In this document: positions 61,703-64,000 of the stretch, in pieces
Position numbering within the stretch: position 1 is the stretch's first letter
How the letters are laid out: every line of letters begins with the position of its first letter
Assembly: GCF_000832125.1 (NCBI RefSeq)
Contig: NZ_JPRK01000005.1
Span: forward strand, 124,001-188,000
Direction of reading: 5' to 3'
DNA: 64,000 nucleotides
DNA from: Flavobacterium hibernum
GTDB taxonomy: Bacteria > Bacteroidota > Bacteroidia > Flavobacteriales > Flavobacteriaceae
Program-made: the position numbers and the translations under genes
Notes under the pieces: generated by a model
What the model was told of the DNA's origin: nothing
Databases searched by the model: none
What the model saw: the letters and a program-made list of their open reading frames with translations, nothing else

Positions 61703-62605
61703 TTACAATAATTTAGATAATGTTTTTAAACTCAATAATATAATTAGTATCCCAACCGCAACCATCATTGGTTTTCTTTTGATTTTATTTACCAAATATG
61801 CCGCTAACGGTGCTGAAATAACTCCTCCTAAAATCAATCCTATAATAACCTGCCAACCGTGTATTCCTCCAAACAGCATAAAAGTGATTCCACTTGCAAA
61901 TGAAATTGCAAATTCAGCAGCATTTACTGAACCTATTGTGTATCTTGGATTTCTACCTCTTCCTAATAATGTTGAAGTTACGATTGGTCCCCAACCTCCA
62001 CCTCCAACAGAATCCATAAAACCTCCAAAACCAGCTAAAATCCCTAATTTTTTTGTTTTCTTTTTTACAACGGTTTTTTTCAAGGCTTTTTTAATAATTA
62101 CAACTGCCAAAATAATCATGTAAACCGCAATAAATGGTTTTATAATATCTCCACTAATTACATCTGAAAGTAAATAAGCTCCTGTTATCGAACCTAAAAC
62201 TCCCGGAATCAATAAGTGTTTTACCAACTTCTTATTGATGTTTCCAAAGCGATGATGCGAAAGCGCCGATGCTCCAGTTGTAAACATTTCCGACACGTGA
62301 ACTGCTGTACTGCTAACAACGGGCGGAACTCCATAAGCTAATAAAAATGATGTTGATGTTGCGCCATAACCCATTCCAAGTGTTCCATCAACCAATTGCG
62401 CAAAAACACCAATAGCAAAAAAAACTGCAAAATTCTGATCAAATCCATTCACAAATCCATCTACCGAAAACTCTGTGTAATGATTGTATACTAATGTTGA
62501 TAATAAACCTACAAGCAAAACAACAGGTACTATAACCCATAACTTGTTTTTTATTGATGCATCTGTTCTAACATCATAACTGTTTATTTTTAATTCATTC
62601 TCCAT
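61703..62605 (-). CDS. TSUP-family transporter, TauE/SafE type, heading the sulfur operon
   Basis: 300 aa inner-membrane protein with about eight helices in two TSUP repeats; the first has FAQLVDGTLGMGYGATSTS and the second LAGFGGFMDSVGGGGWGPIV, the pattern GxxxGx...PI. Members move sulfite, sulfonates or sulfate. As first gene of a sulfate-assimilation operon and with no ABC sulfate transporter seen, it probably imports sulfate or exports sulfite; direction is unproven. Promoter and operator precede it. Confidence 0.85.
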   Translation of the reverse strand: MENELKINSYDVRTDASIKNKLWVIVPVVLLVGLLSTLVYNHYTEFSVDGFVNGFDQNFAVFFAIGVFAQLVDGTLGMGYGATSTSFLLAYGVPPVVSSTAVHVSEMFTTGASALSHHRFGNINKKLVKHLLIPGVLGSITGAYLLSDVISGDIIKPFIAVYMIILAVVIIKKALKKTVVKKKTKKLGILAGFGGFMDSVGGGGWGPIVTSTLLGRGRNPRYTIGSVNAAEFAISFASGITFMLFGGIHGWQVIIGLILGGVISAPLAAYLVNKIKRKPMMVAVGILIILLSLKTLSKLL

Positions 62606-62632
62606 ACTTCTGGATTGCTTTGACTTGCAAAA

Positions 62633-62657
62633 TCTATTACCCTATCGGGTTAATAGA
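62633..62657 (-). promoter_or_regulatory. Palindromic operator of the sulfur operon (site 1)
   Basis: Minus strand TCTATTAACCCGATAGGGTA followed by ATAGA: arms TCTATTA and TAATAGA pair, with inner CCC/GGG. It begins nine nucleotides after the -7 element of the operon, so it covers the start of transcription. Core GATAGGGTAATA is shared with sites 2 and 3. Confidence 0.55.
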
Positions 62658-62665
62658 TTACTATG

Positions 62666-62696
62666 CAAAATTAATACTTATTTCTAAATATCAAAA
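62666..62696 (-). promoter_or_regulatory. Promoter of the sulfur operon
   Basis: On the minus strand TTTTG (62692-62696) and TAATTTTG (62666-62673) are 18 nt apart, a near-ideal Bacteroidetes -33/-7 pair. The transcript starts into the palindrome at 62633-62657. Confidence 0.6.
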
Positions 62697-62792
62697 CATT
62701 ATTTAATTTTTTTACAACTCTAGTTCTCTTTGCATTAAGCAAGTAGCAACTCTTTGTACTTTAACAAAAATGACTTCTTAAGTTAAAAACTG

Positions 62793-62812
62793 TACTACCC
62801 TGTATTGCAACC
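62793..62812. promoter_or_regulatory. Operator-like site 2
   Basis: Minus strand ACAGGGTAGTAC (within 62793-62804), 9/12 like site 1's ATAGGGTAATAG. It lies between the two divergent promoters. Confidence 0.35.
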
Positions 62813-62859
62813 AAATAAACAAGTAATGATATTCGTTTACAAATATAACATTTTAAAGT

Positions 62860-62881
62860 CTACCATATCTATAGGATAATT
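62860..62881 (+). promoter_or_regulatory. Operator-like site 3 before the second TSUP gene
   Basis: CTACCATATCTATAGG followed by ATAAT; TATAGGATAAT matches the GATAGGGTAAT core of site 1, now in the orientation of the plus-strand TSUP gene. A weak -7-like TAAAATTG follows at 62882. Confidence 0.45.
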
Positions 62882-62918
62882 ATAAAATTGTTTTTATTTT
62901 TACCGCAAAATTTTATTC

Positions 62919-63701
62919 ATGGATTTTCAAATAGGTCTTGTAATTGCAGGTTTGGTTGTAGGTTTTGTAGTTGGATTAACCGGCGTTGGAGGCGGCTCTT
63001 TAATGACTCCTATTTTATTGTGGTTTGGTATTCCTCCAACAACAGCTGTTGGCACCGATTTACTGTATGCAGCTTTTACAAAAATGGGAGGCGTATTTGT
63101 ACATCATAAAAAAGGAAATATTAATTGGAAGATTACAGGATGGCTAACTTTAGGAAGTGTTCCTGCCGCTTTGCTGACTTTATGGATCTTAAATAGCATT
63201 AAAACGGATATTTCGACTATTAATGCCGTAATAAAATATAGTTTAGGCTGGGCCTTGCTTTTTACTTCGGTTGCTATTTTATTTAAAAAAAGACTATTAG
63301 CATTATCTCAGAAACATGCAGGAGACAGATTTCATAATGAAAGTCATACTCAAAACATGCTTACTATTGGAATTGGTGTTTTACTTGGTGCAACTGTTAC
63401 GTTAACATCTATTGGAGCTGGAGCACTAGGAACAGTTACTTTATTTTTCTTATATCCGCTTTTGCCAACACCTCGTTTGGTTGGAACCGAAATTGCTCAT
63501 GCTGTTCCGTTAACACTGGTTGCAGGAATTGGGCATGCTTCTATGGGTAATTTAGATTTGCTTTTATTAGGTCAATTATTATTAGGGTCTCTTCCCGGAA
63601 TTTATATCGGAAGTATGTTAAGCGGAAAAGTTCCTGATTTACTTCTTAGAAACGCTATCGCCGTAATGTTATTTATGGTGGGATATAAACTTATTTTTTA
63701 G
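62919..63701 (+). CDS. TSUP-family transporter, TauE/SafE type (second)
   Basis: 260 aa, about eight helices. The first repeat has LVVGFVVGLTGVGGGSLMTP and the second GVLLGATVTLTSIGAGALGT; these glycine motifs mark the TSUP family. It is divergent from the sulfur operon and shares related operator motifs, so it belongs to the same regulon. It may export sulfite or transport another sulfur anion; the two TSUP proteins are not close copies. Ends at a bidirectional terminator. Confidence 0.85.
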   Translation: MDFQIGLVIAGLVVGFVVGLTGVGGGSLMTPILLWFGIPPTTAVGTDLLYAAFTKMGGVFVHHKKGNINWKITGWLTLGSVPAALLTLWILNSIKTDISTINAVIKYSLGWALLFTSVAILFKKRLLALSQKHAGDRFHNESHTQNMLTIGIGVLLGATVTLTSIGAGALGTVTLFFLYPLLPTPRLVGTEIAHAVPLTLVAGIGHASMGNLDLLLLGQLLLGSLPGIYIGSMLSGKVPDLLLRNAIAVMLFMVGYKLIF

Positions 63702-63723
63702 TAAGATGTCACTTTTAAAAATG

Positions 63724-63763
63724 CAAAAGACCATTTCAGATTTAACGAAATGGTCTTTTTTTA
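63724..63763. terminator. Bidirectional terminator between the second TSUP gene and the Rrf2 gene
   Basis: AAAAGACCATTTC / GAAATGGTCTTTT stem with nine-base loop; A and T tails on both sides. Confidence 0.85.
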
Positions 63764-63785
63764 TTTTGATTAGAAACAGGATTGA

Positions 63786-64000
63786 TTAAAATGCAATATC
63801 TGCTAACGAATTACTTTCTAATATTTTTAGTGTATTATCTCTAACCTCGGTCATTAATCGTCTTGCTGCACAAGTAGATTCGTCATCGCAATCGTCGCAT
63901 TTTTCATAAAAGTTATGACTCGCACAAGGAAGCAATGCAATTGGACCTTCGAGAATACGGTACACTTTTGCCATACTAATATCTTTAGGATCTTTTATAA
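63786..64000 (-). CDS. Rrf2-family transcriptional regulator, N-terminus beyond window (partial)
   Basis: The frame is open to the right edge; in view are the C-terminal 70 or so residues. KDPKDISMAKVYRILEGPIA is the typical Rrf2 wing-to-dimer helix passage, followed by a cysteine cluster (LPCASHNFYEKCDDCDDESTC) and EVRDNTLKILESNSLADI. The cysteines could bind a Fe-S cluster or a thiol signal, as in IscR-like and CymR-like members. Position next to the sulfur genes and operator sites suggests it controls the cysteine regulon. Winged helix not visible here. Confidence 0.82.
   Translation of the reverse strand, partial: IKDPKDISMAKVYRILEGPIALLPCASHNFYEKCDDCDDESTCAARRLMTEVRDNTLKILESNSLADIAF

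Noticed and set aside
1..64000. CRISPR array, prophage or integrated plasmid
   Set aside because: No regular direct repeats with spacers, no integrase, capsid, Rep or relaxase genes seen.

Overview
The window is AT-rich chromosomal DNA from a gliding member of the Bacteroidetes, almost certainly a Flavobacterium. Evidence: gldA, gldD and gldE are present; promoters resemble TTG-N17-23-TAnnTTTG; SD sequences are largely absent; TonB-dependent receptors, DUF4374 and DUF3078 proteins and SPII lipoproteins are typical of the group; and intergenic palindromic repeats are abundant. No phage, plasmid, CRISPR, rRNA or tRNA genes were found.

Layout. 1-3.2 kb: two M16 peptidase genes, the first cut by the window edge. 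3.2-4.2 kb: a small 78-aa gene beside two diverged copies of a 77-78 nt foldable element and a long perfect hairpin. 4.2-11.5 kb: EamA transporter, HMA-type lipoprotein, then the gliding/repair block mutY-(two TlpA-like genes)-ssb-gldE-gldD; one TlpA gene carries an in-frame TAG. 11.6-13.9 kb: HU protein, a 30-aa very basic (probably ribosomal) protein and RNase G. 14-22.2 kb: alpha-2-macroglobulin lipoprotein plus penicillin-binding protein 1C. 22.4-27.3 kb: tadA, a TonB-C-domain membrane protein, dxs, a DUF3078 protein. 27.4-31.9 kb: dGTPase, then a divergent Lrp-type regulator and metE with clear operator-like palindromes. 32-36.7 kb: outer-membrane protein, gldA, TonB receptor. 37-42 kb: iron-uptake type cluster (TonB receptor, DUF4374 lipoprotein, PepSY membrane protein). 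42.3-45.9 kb: PLP decarboxylase, dicarboxylate/amino-acid symporter, methyltransferase.

46-52.4 kb is a methionine operon on the minus strand: a SAM-I riboswitch, metH split into two genes (metH1 and metH2), and metF, interrupted by a lipoprotein gene and a four-helix-bundle (23S IVS-type) gene. The decamer TCAGTAAAAT found in the metE operator also lies between the riboswitch and metH1, suggesting the Lrp-type regulator and SAM jointly control both methionine synthases.

53.6-62.6 kb is a minus-strand assimilatory sulfate operon: TSUP transporter, APS-reductase-type CysH, CysD, CysN, a siroheme sulfite reductase with a C-terminal extension, split siroheme synthesis genes (cobA, cysG N-terminal type) and a ferredoxin-NADP reductase. 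A second TSUP gene is divergent, and an Rrf2-family regulator runs off the right edge. The intergenic region between the TSUP genes holds three related sites (core ATAGGRTARTA) positioned as Rrf2-type operators. Together the last 20 kb takes sulfate to sulfide, the sulfur source for the methionine made by the synthases and MetF.

Between operons there are at least six families of dispersed repeats, including nested palindromes. The most unusual items are the twin 78-nt element, the shared methionine operator, the divergent sulfur operator, the TAG-interrupted TlpA gene and the 30-aa basic protein.
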